Assembly (NCBI GenBank): GCA_022496805.1
Contig: CM040085.1
Span: forward strand, 51,448,234 to 51,512,233
Reading direction: 5' to 3'
DNA from: Pohlia nutans
Lineage: Eukaryota > Streptophyta > Bryopsida > Bryales > Mniaceae
DNA length: 64,000 bases
Positions 48,014-59,539 of the stretch are shown in pieces. The first letter of the stretch is position 1; every line of letters begins with the position of its first letter. The position numbers were made by a program, and so were the translations under genes. The notes below the pieces were generated by a model. It was not told the DNA's origin, did no database searches, and was given only the letters and a program-made list of their open reading frames with translations.

Positions 48014-48932
48014 CCCTTAAAGGACCGAGACTATTTTGCTCAAAAATCACTACAATGTTGCCATTTCTAATCCCTAGAGCAAAATTTCAATTTTTTTTTT
48101 TTTTTTTTCACAATCCAACTGTAGAAACTTGTCCTTTAATACCAAAAGAATGTGCACAAAAAATTCACAATCTTTGACCGTATATATTAGAAGATATATA
48201 CATTTAAAGTGAGAATTTGGGAGGAAAATAAAACTCGACCAAAATTTTTGGTCCCATATTTTTCTTCCTATTTTGAAAATGTTCCACTACGGAGACTTGT
48301 CGCTCTTCAGTCTTCACTTTCACAATCTACAAAATTTTAGTTACTTGTACACCAAATTTGAGAAGTAGGAGAATGATTTAACATATTGAAAACAATATTG
48401 TAGGTGCAAACCATTGCCAAACACATTTGATTTTATTTTGAACTTGGTTTGTTTAATATCTCAATCCAAATGGTATAAACAAATGTTCTTGTCTTTTTTT
48501 GAAGTAGAAAAAGAAATTTTCCAAAAAATAACAAAATCTCTAATTTTTATCTCTAAAAGAAGTTATTTTTTTCCTACCCTACCCAAAGATGCTAGAAATT
48601 TTTTATTCCTCTTGAAATGAAAATTTTGAACTACAAAGAGTTATTTTTCTTACCATTCCAAATAAAATCATGTCACTTTCTTTTGTATCAAATTTTAGAG
48701 CTATTGGAGTAGTTTAGCATTTTTCTTGAACTGCCCGATCTCGCAAAAAAACAACTTCAAACAACATAACTTTTTCTACCAATGTATGGTGGGAAAAAAA
48801 TTGTATTCTCACAAAGCTCTTCAAATTTGTCACGTTCACTAAAAATCTTAGAATATTAGACTCAAAATTGACATTGTGGGAACCTACTTGGATTTGTAAA
48901 TGTCCTAGTTAGGACACTTGGTCCTTTAGGGG
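48014..48932. mobile_element. TTAA MITE related to family III
   Basis: The left end CCCTTAAAGGACC follows TTAA (48010-48013). The right end GGTCCTTTAGGGG is followed by TTAC, so one target base has mutated. About 0.9 kb, AT-rich, non-coding. Confidence 0.6.
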
Positions 48933-49761
48933 TTACAAAACACTAGGGATATGGAGATATGGAGAGTGATATGGGTTGAAATTTTCAAAGAATAGGCCCA
49001 ATGCCTTTACGCATAGGAGAAATGGGCTTCATTCTAATCTTATTATATTGAGTACTTGAGATTGAGCCTAAGGATAATATGGGCTGAAGTTTTGTTGATT
49101 TGGGCTCAAGAACAAATGGCCCAATTTTTAATGTAAAACTATTCTAAAGATCATAGTCCAAGAAGAAATTTTAGTTGAACCAGCTAAGATCCTACATTTT
49201 CTTGAACAAACCAATTTCTAAACTATTATTTCTCTCAGCTAGGCCTTAAGAAAATAGGGAATATTCTCTTATTTACTCCCTCAAATGATTAATTTCTTCC
49301 CTAAGATTTTGAATTCTAGTGGACAATTGGGTGAAAGCACAAAAAATTGTACCAAAAGTTAGTCTTCAATGCTAAAATTATATATTTTTTGGTCAAAGCC
49401 TATAAATTAATATCAAAATATATCATATTTTGGTTTTAATTTCATGAGACACTCTAAAGTTCTTATAGGTACTAGAACCCAAAGTTTCAAAACAAAATCT
49501 TCAAGAAAGTTTACAAAAAGACAAAAAGTAGTGTTTGAAAATGAATGCCTAAATCCAATCTTAGTTGCAAAACTAATGGCTTTAAAAATACACTCAAATT
49601 GAATATAATTTTTATGATCTTTGAGATAATAATAGAGTTGAAGTACATGTTCCAAAAAAAAGTAGAAAAAATGCTTTAATATACTTTTTGCTTGTTTCAT
49701 ACCAACTTTGTTGATTGGTAAATAACTACTTTATCAATTTTGGCGTCTTCTACATCATTAA

Positions 49762-50333
49762 CCCCTAACTGCCTGAGCGTCCATTTTTTGGACGATGTAC
49801 AGATTTCATCCATAATTTCTCATTCGTCATGCACTTTTTGCAATGTGGAATTTTTACTGTAGATCCTATGGGAAGTTAGCTTCATGCATATTTGATCCGA
49901 TTAGAAAGGGGATGATTTGTGAAAATTTTATGCTTCATTTCATGTTGTAGTGATTCATCCAAAATTTTGAAGATTTCAGTGTAAAAGTGCTCTAAAAAAA
50001 GTCAACTCATAAAATTAAGCAATCAAAAAATCTCCAAAAATCACTACACTTAGAGTATTACATTTCAACCAATCACAAAAAAATTCATCCATAGATTGTC
50101 AATATCTTATTCGTAATTGAATTACAAAATAATTTTGAATTTCACGTTTCAAATTTTATACAAAATTATTGGTAATAGCAATCATAGATCTAACCATATG
50201 GATAGAATCTAAAATTCATAACGTACAACTTTTATTCATATATCAAGTTCAAAATATCCCTAGACTAGGTTGCATTTTATAATGCATCTTTGCAAAACTG
50301 CCAAATTTGGAGAGGGCTCTAGGCATTTAGGGG
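49762..50333. mobile_element. TTAA MITE, family II
   Basis: TTAA on both sides (49758-49761, 50334-50337). Ends are CCCCTAACTGCC and CCCCTAAATGCC, and the body matches 60504-61072 over its whole length. Confidence 0.75.
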
Positions 50334-51489
50334 TTAAAAAAAATATAACTACTTATTGAAGATCTTTTTTCCAATTGTTTTTATAGACTTTGCAGACTCA
50401 ATTATAAATTCTTTGCATTGTTGAATCTTTGTAGGGATCAGAAGTGATTCACTTTTTCATACTTTCACCGAATTCTAAATTTCAAATGGCTAATCTGTAA
50501 CTAAAGGTCAATTCTCCCTAGACACGTGGTTCTTGTCTCTTTGTAGGAGAGGCTTGCTTCATGAGCTCGCACAAGCTTGCTCTATGACACTCCCTAATTG
50601 GATAGAATCATTCATGTATGTATGCTCATCCATAAAAATTTCTATTGTAAAGTTTTTTTTTTTCAAAGTGTTTTGGCAAATTTCATCCATTTTTTGCCCA
50701 TTTTTTACTGTAAGATTGCTACTCCCTAGAAAATCTAGTAAAATTCTGGCAAAGATTTGCCAAAATAAAATAAAAATGGTTGCACTCAGGCCTCACAATT
50801 CCTTCTCTTTACTAAATTGGGCAGAACTGAACATACCGTACATGAGTGTTTCAAACAACTTGGTGTGATGTTGCAATTGAATTTCTACGTCAAATTTTGA
50901 GAGGTCCATTTCACCCAAACTAATCACAAGATGACACATGGTACTTTTTCTTTTTCTTTTTGACAAAAATGAATTAATGTACGTCAATGATGTAGGGTAT
51001 ATCAAATCTTTTTATTTGGACTCTCTAATATATCAAATTTTGGAATGTTCTTAGAGGTGTACATATATAATTGGACAACTTTGACATGTCATGTACGAGA
51101 TAGGGGTTTACAATGCCATGAGTTTGTGATACAAATAAATTTAAGTATGACACTTTTTGAGACATTAGAGTTAACCAAAAAGAGTGTCTCAAAGTGGAAA
51201 CTCTTATTGAACTCACCTTAAACTCGTTTTGAGTTCGAAGAGACTACAAAACTAGTCTATGGTAAGTTGGAGGATAATCTAAAACAAGGCTTTACACCAC
51301 CGTGGGGTATGGAACTCATAACCTCCCCAATGCTAGGAGAGAGTTCCCACAAGTTCCCCCAAGCCTAAGGGACTATTCAAGAAGAGACCAAGAGACTATT
51401 CATAAACAACATTTGTTAGAATCTATTATTATTAGGACGGAAACTCACCTTACAAGTTGGAAATCACAGGGTCTGTTTTTGGATAACTC

Positions 51490-53179
51490 TATTATCAACC
51501 ATTTCTGTATTTATATCTGTAAACAAGGTGATGTACTTCATTAGAAATATATTCATAGAAAGGGATATAAATTGGTTGTTTTTTTGAAGACAAAGCTTTT
51601 TTCACATTCTATGTTCGTTTCTAGAAAAGAAAATAATAATTAAAAATATACATTTGACCAAGGACGGCACCTTGTTTACAAATACAAAAATGCCTGATAA
51701 TATCCTTAATTCCTTATGGCATTACGAGCCATGTCTGTATCTATGTCTGAAAATGAGTTGTTGGTCTGTATATACGGGTAGTGCCGGTCTATATATGGAA
51801 ATAATTTTAACAATCGGATACAAAAGGGTTGTTCTTTTTTCATATTTATATACTTAATTTTGAAAAAAATAATCTATTCAAAAGCCAACAACTCAGACAT
51901 GGCTTGTAATGCCTTTAGAAATTTATAGACCGCGTCCTTCTTTGTTGTACAATACCCATCAACAAGTTTACGTTCATTCAACTTTTCATAGAATTGTCAA
52001 TAAAAATTACAAAAATTATAAGCTTTGAGCCTAATTTGAACAAGTTGTAGTGCACAAGATGAACCACACATACAATTGAGTTTTGATAATAAAAGATCTT
52101 TTTTAAATCTATTATTATTTGAAGTTCAAACCTTCATTTTTTTACCCTTAATTCAAACAACTATGAATACAATTTTTTTACTTATGGTTTATAAAACTTT
52201 CAATGGAAAGAATGCAAATCCTTTGTAGAATCATGTGAAAAAAATCGCAAGTTTTGGAGTTGTATTTACTAAAATATCAATGTTTGAAGTTTTCAATTCA
52301 TAAATGTTCAATTTGAATATAAATTTTGTATTTTTTAATATCTGATCCAAAAATTGTCCACAGAAGTATTTTTTCACACTTCAAATGGTTTAATATATTT
52401 TAATATTAATATTAATATTTTATAAACTTAATTATTTGATTCAATTCTTTGAAAAGCTCAATGAGCGTAAACTTATTGGTGGGTACTGTATAGGAACCAA
52501 AAGTGTTATCTTATGAGGGAATTGATAAACCAAGCGTCTATGACTCCAAATTAGTTAAAACATCAAAATAATAGTCTAGTTAGTTTGTACGTATTCTAAG
52601 TATGTAGACAGAGAGTAATAGGGCTATAAGTGTGGCTTAGTGGGTGAGGAGATCACAACATTTAATCGACAAGATCTCACTTCTATAGTTCATAACATTC
52701 AGTAGCATGCAATTACTGCCTTGCCCAATAGTAAATGGTGCAACATATTCCACACACAACAGGACTTCATTAGTAGCTAATTGGACAGTGGAGTCACAAG
52801 GTGATGAGTAGAGTGCATGAAGAAAAGGCAGAGGACATGGAGGCTATTGAATGTTATGTTGGGTGGCGAGTCATAGAATAAACATTATTTACCTTTTGTG
52901 CACATTAACTTTCTTAATATTTCAAACATTCACTATAGAGAGCATGCATGGTGCTAGGTGAGTGTAGCAATGTCAAAATGTTGAAAAGCTGAGGGCATCT
53001 GTGGACCCTGATGTCATACCCCCGTCCTTGAACACCTGCTAATGGTGATTACACTCACTAGCCATAGTCAGTAGTAATATCTGTGTGCCCAAAACCACTT
53101 TGTTACTGTAAGCTCAAACTTGAATCTACGAATGTTTAGGACTCACATAAGCTAGATGCTCACGACACCTTCGATTTCA
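51490..53179. other. Gene-free, AT-rich
   Basis: No gene or ordered repeat was seen; the end is probably the 3' UTR of the AWPM-19 gene. Confidence 0.4.
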
Positions 53180-55277
53180 TTAACTTGTTAAAGCTAGACT
53201 GACTGCACGCTCACGTCCATCTTCCATAACAATGCAGTCAATCTTTTCTGGAAGCTCTTCTTTGGAAGAGTTTCTGAGAGAATTTCTACGCTTGGCACTT
53301 AGGAGTACTGCGGCATGCAGGGACAGCAAGTAGTAGAATTCAAAGAGAGGTAGCACGATGATGAAACCCTCCACCACTCTCTGCAATACCACAGCATAAC
53401 AGCATTGGTTCTCTCCCTCTAAAATGGGCCAGAAATTCACAAATTACTCTATACAAAGCTTTCAAAAACAGAGTAGACAATAAAACTGAAGGCAGCAGTC
53501 AATTAAACCTATTTTCTGCTCACATACGCATTTTGAAAACGTAACAATCGCTTGTTGCTGAACGAAAACAGAGTCCACTAGAGTTATATCTTGGGACAAG
53601 TTGGTAGGATCAAACGAAAAACACATAAGGGTGACTTACCAATTTAGTGGGACGCAGACCACCAACGTGAAGCTCTTTCAAAGCAACCCTGGAGTTCAAG
53701 AAAGACATTTGAAAGCTGAATAAAAGGATTTCTCGAGAACCGGTCAGAAAATGATGTTACGAATCAACTGGAATTTCTTTACCTTGGAGATTGGAATCAA
53801 ATAGCAAGCGCAAGCCCGCTTCCTAAACGTAGGACAAGCTAAATCTCCCAAAGAACAAGACTCATGCAGTTCTTTGCTTGGCGACCTGACTGGCTCGCAC
53901 TCAAGAAAATATTTTTTAAATAAAAAAGGCGAAGACCGCACGGGAACACTAATCACTTGGATAATATTTTTAATGGAAAACACGTAAAGCTTTTAATCTT
54001 TACAATAGAACATGAGCAACTTACCCCGCAGCGAGTATGCTGAGTACCCAAGCAACGAGGGCGACGGAAACAGCAGCTGCAAGGCTGTCAGTGCGCCACA
54101 CACGCAAGTGATAGATGCCTGCCAAGGCTGATCCTATTCCTACAACTGACGCGAGGAGAGCAAGAGGCAGGAAGTATGACGCCACCACTCTCCCTTGCAC
54201 ATTCGCTGCAGAAAATTACATCAAATTAGCTAGCTAACCGTTTATCAAACGAAGATTGGATTCAAGACACTCACAAATGTGATGCCAAATTAATCACAGC
54301 GATCATTGATCATTGAGGATTCCTTAACATTTCTCAACGCAATAACTCTAACAAATAAAAGCTTCTAAAAATTACTCCATCCTTCATCACCAATTCTTGA
54401 TATTAGAGAGTTCCCTTACCCTGACCATTGAGCACCAGTCGACACGACCACAGCCTCATTGATAATCAAGAAACAGCTTCTTCCATCAAATTAAGAAAAA
54501 CTTGTCAAAGTGACGCACCTCCGAAATGAAGATTGGATTAAAGCATTTTACAAAATGCAATGTCAGGCGTGTGGAATCAATCATTATAGAGACCATTAAA
54601 GATTCTATAACACTTCTCAACGATTGTTTGCAAGCCTCATTCATAACCAAGAAACAGCTTCTTCCATTAATTACAGCTAAACTTCCATTGCAGATTCTAA
54701 AATACTTCTCAACACACCGATTCTGATCGTACGAAAGCTATCAAACATGTCCCTCTCGATCCTTCATCACCATTTCTTGATTTTAAGACAATCAGTTCCC
54801 GTCACCAAGAAACAGCTTCTTCAATTAATTACAGCTGGACCTATGGCGACATGAGCCATCGCAGATCGATTCTGTAATACTTCTCAACACACAGATTCTA
54901 CCGTGTGCCAAAGCTTTCAGACATTTCTCTCTCGATCCTTCAGGCATAACCATTTCTTGATTTCAAGACAGTTCCTTCACCTGACCATTGAGCACCCGCC
55001 GATCGAGCTTGTAAATGTAAGCCTCATTGATAATCAAGAAACGCAAGAGGCATCACTGTTTCTTGACTATGGACTTTCAACAAGAACATGAACTACGCAT
55101 GGGGAAACGCAAGTGACAAGTTCTATTAAGAAAAAGTGACTCACCTCCGAACGCAACGTTGCCCCATGCGTAGTCCATGTTCTTGTTGAAAGTCCAGCCT
55201 GCAACAAAAGCAGCGATGAGGCTGATGACGGAATTCAGTGACAGCAGTGCGCAAGCACACCACCAGCTCCCCGCCAT
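53180..55277 (-). CDS. AWPM-19-like (PM19) plasma membrane protein
   Basis: Four exons keep frame through every junction: 55145-55277, 54025-54205, 53640-53688 and 53180-53380, giving 187 residues, normal for the family. There are four membrane segments: near residues 9-30 (LLSLNSVISLIAAFVAGW), then YFLPLALLASVVGIGSALAG followed by YHLRVWRTDSL, then AVSVALVAWVLSILAAG followed by KELHVGGLR, then VVEGFIIVLPLFEFYYLLSL. The H-x-R-x-W-x-x-D-S-L and K-E-x-x-x-G-G motifs are hallmarks of AWPM-19. The C-terminal tail is charged. Family members are induced by abscisic acid and drying, and some are reported to act in ABA transport or freezing tolerance. Start: Met55277 with a G after ATG; an upstream in-frame extension lacks an ATG. 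Intron 1 is repeat-rich and contains an inverted copy of the end of exon 1. Confidence 0.85.
54397..55053. repeat. Degenerate repeats in AWPM-19 intron 1
   Basis: Four units (about 54397-54495, 54629-54680, 54757-54842, 54936-55053) share blocks such as GCCTCATTGATAATCAAGAA and ACAGCTTCTTCCAT. A short copy of the exon 1/intron 1 border (GTGACGCACCTCCGAA) lies at about 54510, so the duplications included the border. Confidence 0.55.
55071..55195. repeat. Inverted copy of the end of exon 1, hairpin with intron 1
   Basis: 55071-55106 and 55160-55195 are inverted copies with two mismatches in 36 bases. The right arm is the coding end of AWPM-19 exon 1; the left arm is in the intron. The splice donor sits in the loop. 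Confidence 0.8.
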
Positions 55278-55743
55278 GGAATTGAAATATGTCCAAATGC
55301 AATCGAGCGTCGTCTTAGCTGCTTCCTCAGTATATTCCAGATACTTTCTCCCTGTGGAAGCCAGAAACGAAACATTCAACTGCAAGCTTCCTCATGTATC
55401 AATATATGAATTTCAAAGCTTAAGGAAACCTTTTTAGATTGGCGTGCGTCCTTGAGAACGTACCCCCGGCTACCTTTCTTGCACATTCAAAGATCCAGAA
55501 GAAACAAACATGCATGACAAAATGCTACTGGAGTCATGCTCTTCGAAATTATGTAATGAAAAACTTGGAAACCTGCAGATCGATGCAACCATGAAGACGA
55601 CGAGCTCACAAAAACTAAGGATTGAGCACCAAGGAATGCAAAAGACTGCGAAGCCCTCCTTTCTGGCTTTCCCAAGAGAATGTGAAGAACCTCATGGCCC
55701 GCCCGGCAATGAAAGTGACCACCATCTACTTTGGTTCTTTTAA

Positions 55744-55989
55744 CCCTTGACCCCTAAAGGACCAAGAAGCCCAATTGGACCTCATATTATTATTTTTAAA
55801 CACTTTTGAATAAGCCCCAAGTATGTGGACTTTCTTTTGTTCATTTAAAAATAAATAAATAAATCAACGCGTGCATGTTCTTCACTATTCCAATGATATA
55901 AAATTTGGTGCCATGTGAATTATGTTTTATCATAATATTATCGATTGAATTTGTCATTATAAAACCATGAATCTTTCATCCTTTAGGGG
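55744..55989. mobile_element. TTAA MITE, family III, short intact copy
   Basis: TTAA on both sides (55740-55743, 55990-55993). The inverted CCCCTAAAGGA terminal blocks are preceded at the left by an extra CCCTTGA. It lies upstream of the AWPM-19 gene and lacks the family I insertion seen at 8421-8968. Confidence 0.65.
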
Positions 55990-55993
55990 TTAA

Positions 55994-57248
55994 AGAACAA
56001 AAAAACCCAAATTGGAATCTCTCATTAGAAGAAATCTGAACTCTCCAAAGGGTTGTTTGAACCTCATGTAAAGGATTTTATTTTATTTTATAATCTTTTT
56101 TAATTAATCTTTTTAAATCTTTTTTAATAAAAATTTATTTTAAAACTATTTTAAAACTACTAAAACTTTAATATCCAATTTGACAAGGCCGACCTTCGGG
56201 GAAGTTACTGTCAAAAATTTAGATAACCATGAGATACAAAGATATTGTGTCATTTATTAAAGGTTGATAAAAATTATGTATTTTTTGATATACTATAGCC
56301 TCAAAGAAATGCAAGATAGCACATTACATATAATATAGGGTCACTTGTAATACCCAAAATTATGTATATAGTATTTCTAAAATAACATTATAGTTATTGG
56401 TAGGAAAAAAATTATTATTTTAGGGTGAGTGTTTTTTTAGGATGTAGTGTGAAAAAAAATTAAGAACTATATGAAAACTATGTTAGTGAACACATTATGA
56501 ATGTTGTAGTGGTCTTGGCGTGGTTCTTTTGGGGTTTGCGGACTTTTCTTTCAATGTTTTGGTGAAACAATTAAGTGGGCCAATACCAATGGATTTAAAC
56601 ATGTAACCAATTCTGTAAATAACATGTTGCTTTTGTATTCTCGGCGTCAATCTTGTTGTGTAATGCATTTGGTTCCTTAAATTGTAGCATTTGCAATGCT
56701 AAGGTATTTCAAGAAAAATTCAAAAAATTATAAATAATGTAGGGTCTGAATTACTAAGGAGATTATAATTTATAATTACACATAGGGTGGTGAAAAATTG
56801 AAGAAAGTAGAATTATTAAAAAAATATAGGGTCCACTAAAATGTAGAAAATGAGGTAAATAGCCCCCCCAATAAATATGCCTTGTACGCTTGTGTATCCC
56901 AAAGAATACATTAAATGACTTCTCCAAGGGCTGAACTTTGGCCACCTCAGATCCACTTCAGATTTTTTTTAAATATAAAATAATTAAATTATTTATTTAT
57001 TTGCATAAGAACTCGCAGCTCTTTAGAGGTCTCACATTTCCTTGAATGTTTTTCACTTGGCACTTTTGAGAAAGTCTTATGTGAACTTTTTTTCATTCAA
57101 AATTATTTGTTTCTTAATCAACACATGAAATGTCCTTCAGTGATTCTGGTGATATAAAATTTGGTGCCAAATGAATTATATTATTTCACAATATGATCAA
57201 TTGAATTTATCATTTTAAATCACAAATCATTGGTTCTTTAGGGGTTAA
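55994..57248. other. Gene-free; degraded TTAA element
   Basis: AT-rich. The segment about 57010-57248 is a degraded family III element ending TTTAGGGG then TTAA. Confidence 0.4.
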
Positions 57249-57459
57249 AAGCCCAAACTTGATCTCATGTTTTATATGGCAATTTTGAGCAAGTCTTATG
57301 TGAACACTGTTTTTCAATTCAAACTTATTTGTTTCTTGACCAACACAGACTATGTTTTTCACTACTAGAATATTTGGTCCCATCTAGATTATGTTTTTCA
57401 CACTATGACCGATTGGATTTGTCATTATTTTTAACCATGAACCATTTATGCTTTAGGGA
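57249..57459. mobile_element. TTAA MITE, family III, short
   Basis: It shares the left TTAA (57245-57248) with a neighbouring degraded copy and ends TTTAGGGA before TTAA (57460-57463). It retains the uninterrupted CCATCTAGATTATG site. Confidence 0.55.
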
Positions 57460-57463
57460 TTAA

Positions 57464-59185
57464 ACAAAGTGCACTTATGGTTTGGAAGTAATTATGTGAA
57501 TTTCAATTGTGTCAATAGCCAATCCTTAAATGTCCCTTGGACACTTTATGATTGTATGACTACCATACCGTATATGATTCATATGATTTTTTGGTGATAT
57601 GATTGTCTCTTGTGCTAAAATACAACTATGTACTCAAATATGTTGTATATTCAAATACAAAAGTGTACTCAAATACATTGGTGTAATAAACTATAGAAGC
57701 AATCACCTATTTGTATACAAAAATATACGGTTATAATAGAACTTCACATTATGGGATTAAGTCCTAAGTGCCTAAAAAGAAAAAGTGGTTGCTTCCATAC
57801 GTATAGGAGTTGAAATTAATCATTTAAAAAGTTTTAGGAAAGTAGTAAACTACTATAGGTGGAGGTAGGGCAAGTTTGGCAAAATAAATAAATTAAAAAT
57901 AAATTCAAGACTTTGTAGGAACCTATCTTCTGATGAAAAACACTTTTTTGTATGGTGAAATAGAGAATTATGAATATTATTTTTGAATATTTTCTTCCTT
58001 GAATCAGTAAATCTTATTTTCACCCAAAAATATATATTCAACTCACATATACTAACCTTGCCCTCTACTTACGGTATATCATTAGAAAGACAAAAATCAA
58101 TCTTTAAAGAACCATTGTCTATTTGGAAGACAATTGGATGTTCATGTAGATACCGATGAGGCTATGATGTCAAGTTTTAGTGTAACTTTTGAAACTTTTC
58201 TGAAACACTAAAGGAAAAGGGAGGGGGGGGGGGGAAGGGGGGAAGAAATGAGCTTTGTAAGAACATAGTTTTTTTTCCTCATTGCCATTTTGTTGACATT
58301 TGGCAGTTACAAAAAGACACAAAAATCCTAAATATTTTTTTCTAAAAATTAATTTTCATAAATCTCATTTAAATGTAGATGGAAAGCTTTTATTTATTCC
58401 ATTTGGATAAATGATGAGAACATTATGAAAAGAAAATTTACATATAAGATTCAATTTTGTACATTTCTAAATGAATGTCGTGAAAAGAACAGATTGCAAC
58501 CTTTCTCTTCACTACATCCTATTTCTATCACAAGTCTGTAATAAAAATGATTTTTGACAAAATTTTCATTTTATGCATCCAAATGACTTTAAATTCATAG
58601 CAAAGGTTTATAAGATTGTCTTCCACTTAAATTAATATTTTCATAATTTTAATATTAATTTTCACAATATATAAATAGTTCCCAATTGAATGCCATATAA
58701 CCCATATTTGCAATAATATTGTGGGGCTTATTAATATTATTAGCTCAAAATATTAGATGTGAAAATTGAGATTTGAGTTTCATTACTGGACATCATTATA
58801 CAAATTGACAAAGTGAAGTTTAAAAAAAGAGTAAACTCTATCTTACACTTGAATTCAAAGTGTGATTCTTTTAATCCCTTTAGATTGAAAAATGGCCAAT
58901 TTTTATTGTATTTTGTTCAATAGCTTTGCAAGTTTCTAAAACTCCAAACATTTGAATATATATATATATATATATATAATTTATTTTAAATTTATTTTAA
59001 AATTTTAAATTTTTAAATTTTTTTTTGTTATAATTTTTGGAAATGCATTATTTTTAGTGTTCTAGTTATTTCTCCTATTTTATTTTATTTTATTTCCAAA
59101 ACTCTACTACTCCACGTACTACTGTAACCCCTGAAGCCCTAGCTCTATGATCACAAAGCTAAACATCAATTCAAAATTTATTTTT
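57464..59185. other. Gene-free, AT-rich with simple repeats
   Basis: A G-run (58222-58245, broken once or twice by A) and an AT dinucleotide run (about 58953-58978). No gene supported. Confidence 0.4.
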
Positions 59186-59539
59186 GCCTTTAACCCTTAA
59201 CTACCTAGACGTCCATTTCTTGAATGATGTACAAATTTCATCCACATTTTCTCATCTGTCATTGACCTTTTGCATTGAAGATCCTGATGACCTCGACGCA
59301 TGGAAAAATCTCAAAAAATTTGGAGCACTTTTGAACAATCCGATTTTAACATATGTACAAAATACCCCAAACGAGTTCCATCAATTTTCTCAACAATAGC
59401 ATTTTCTCAAAAATTGTGCAATTTCGTTGATCCTTTTTTCAAACGAAAGCTACATAAGTCTTCTTTAATTTCAGCGCTACCAATTGTTAAATGAGGAATT
59501 GAGCTTGTTACAAGAGCTAGTCAAGAAAACAAGAGCTCA

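Larger units (their letters stand above)
46792..51489. mobile_element. 4.7-kb block bounded by ~330-bp inverted repeats
   Basis: 46792-47125 and 51155-51489 are inverted copies. Both start GAGTTATC next to TA, and both contain TGGGGGAAC, GTGGGAACTCTC, CATAGACTAGTTTTG and ACTCAAAACGAGT. Each copy includes a tRNA-like segment (GGAGGT..GAGTTCC). Between them lie AT-rich sequence and two TTAA MITEs, with no gene. It could be one large foldback transposon or two independent insertions of one MITE facing each other. Confidence 0.5.
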
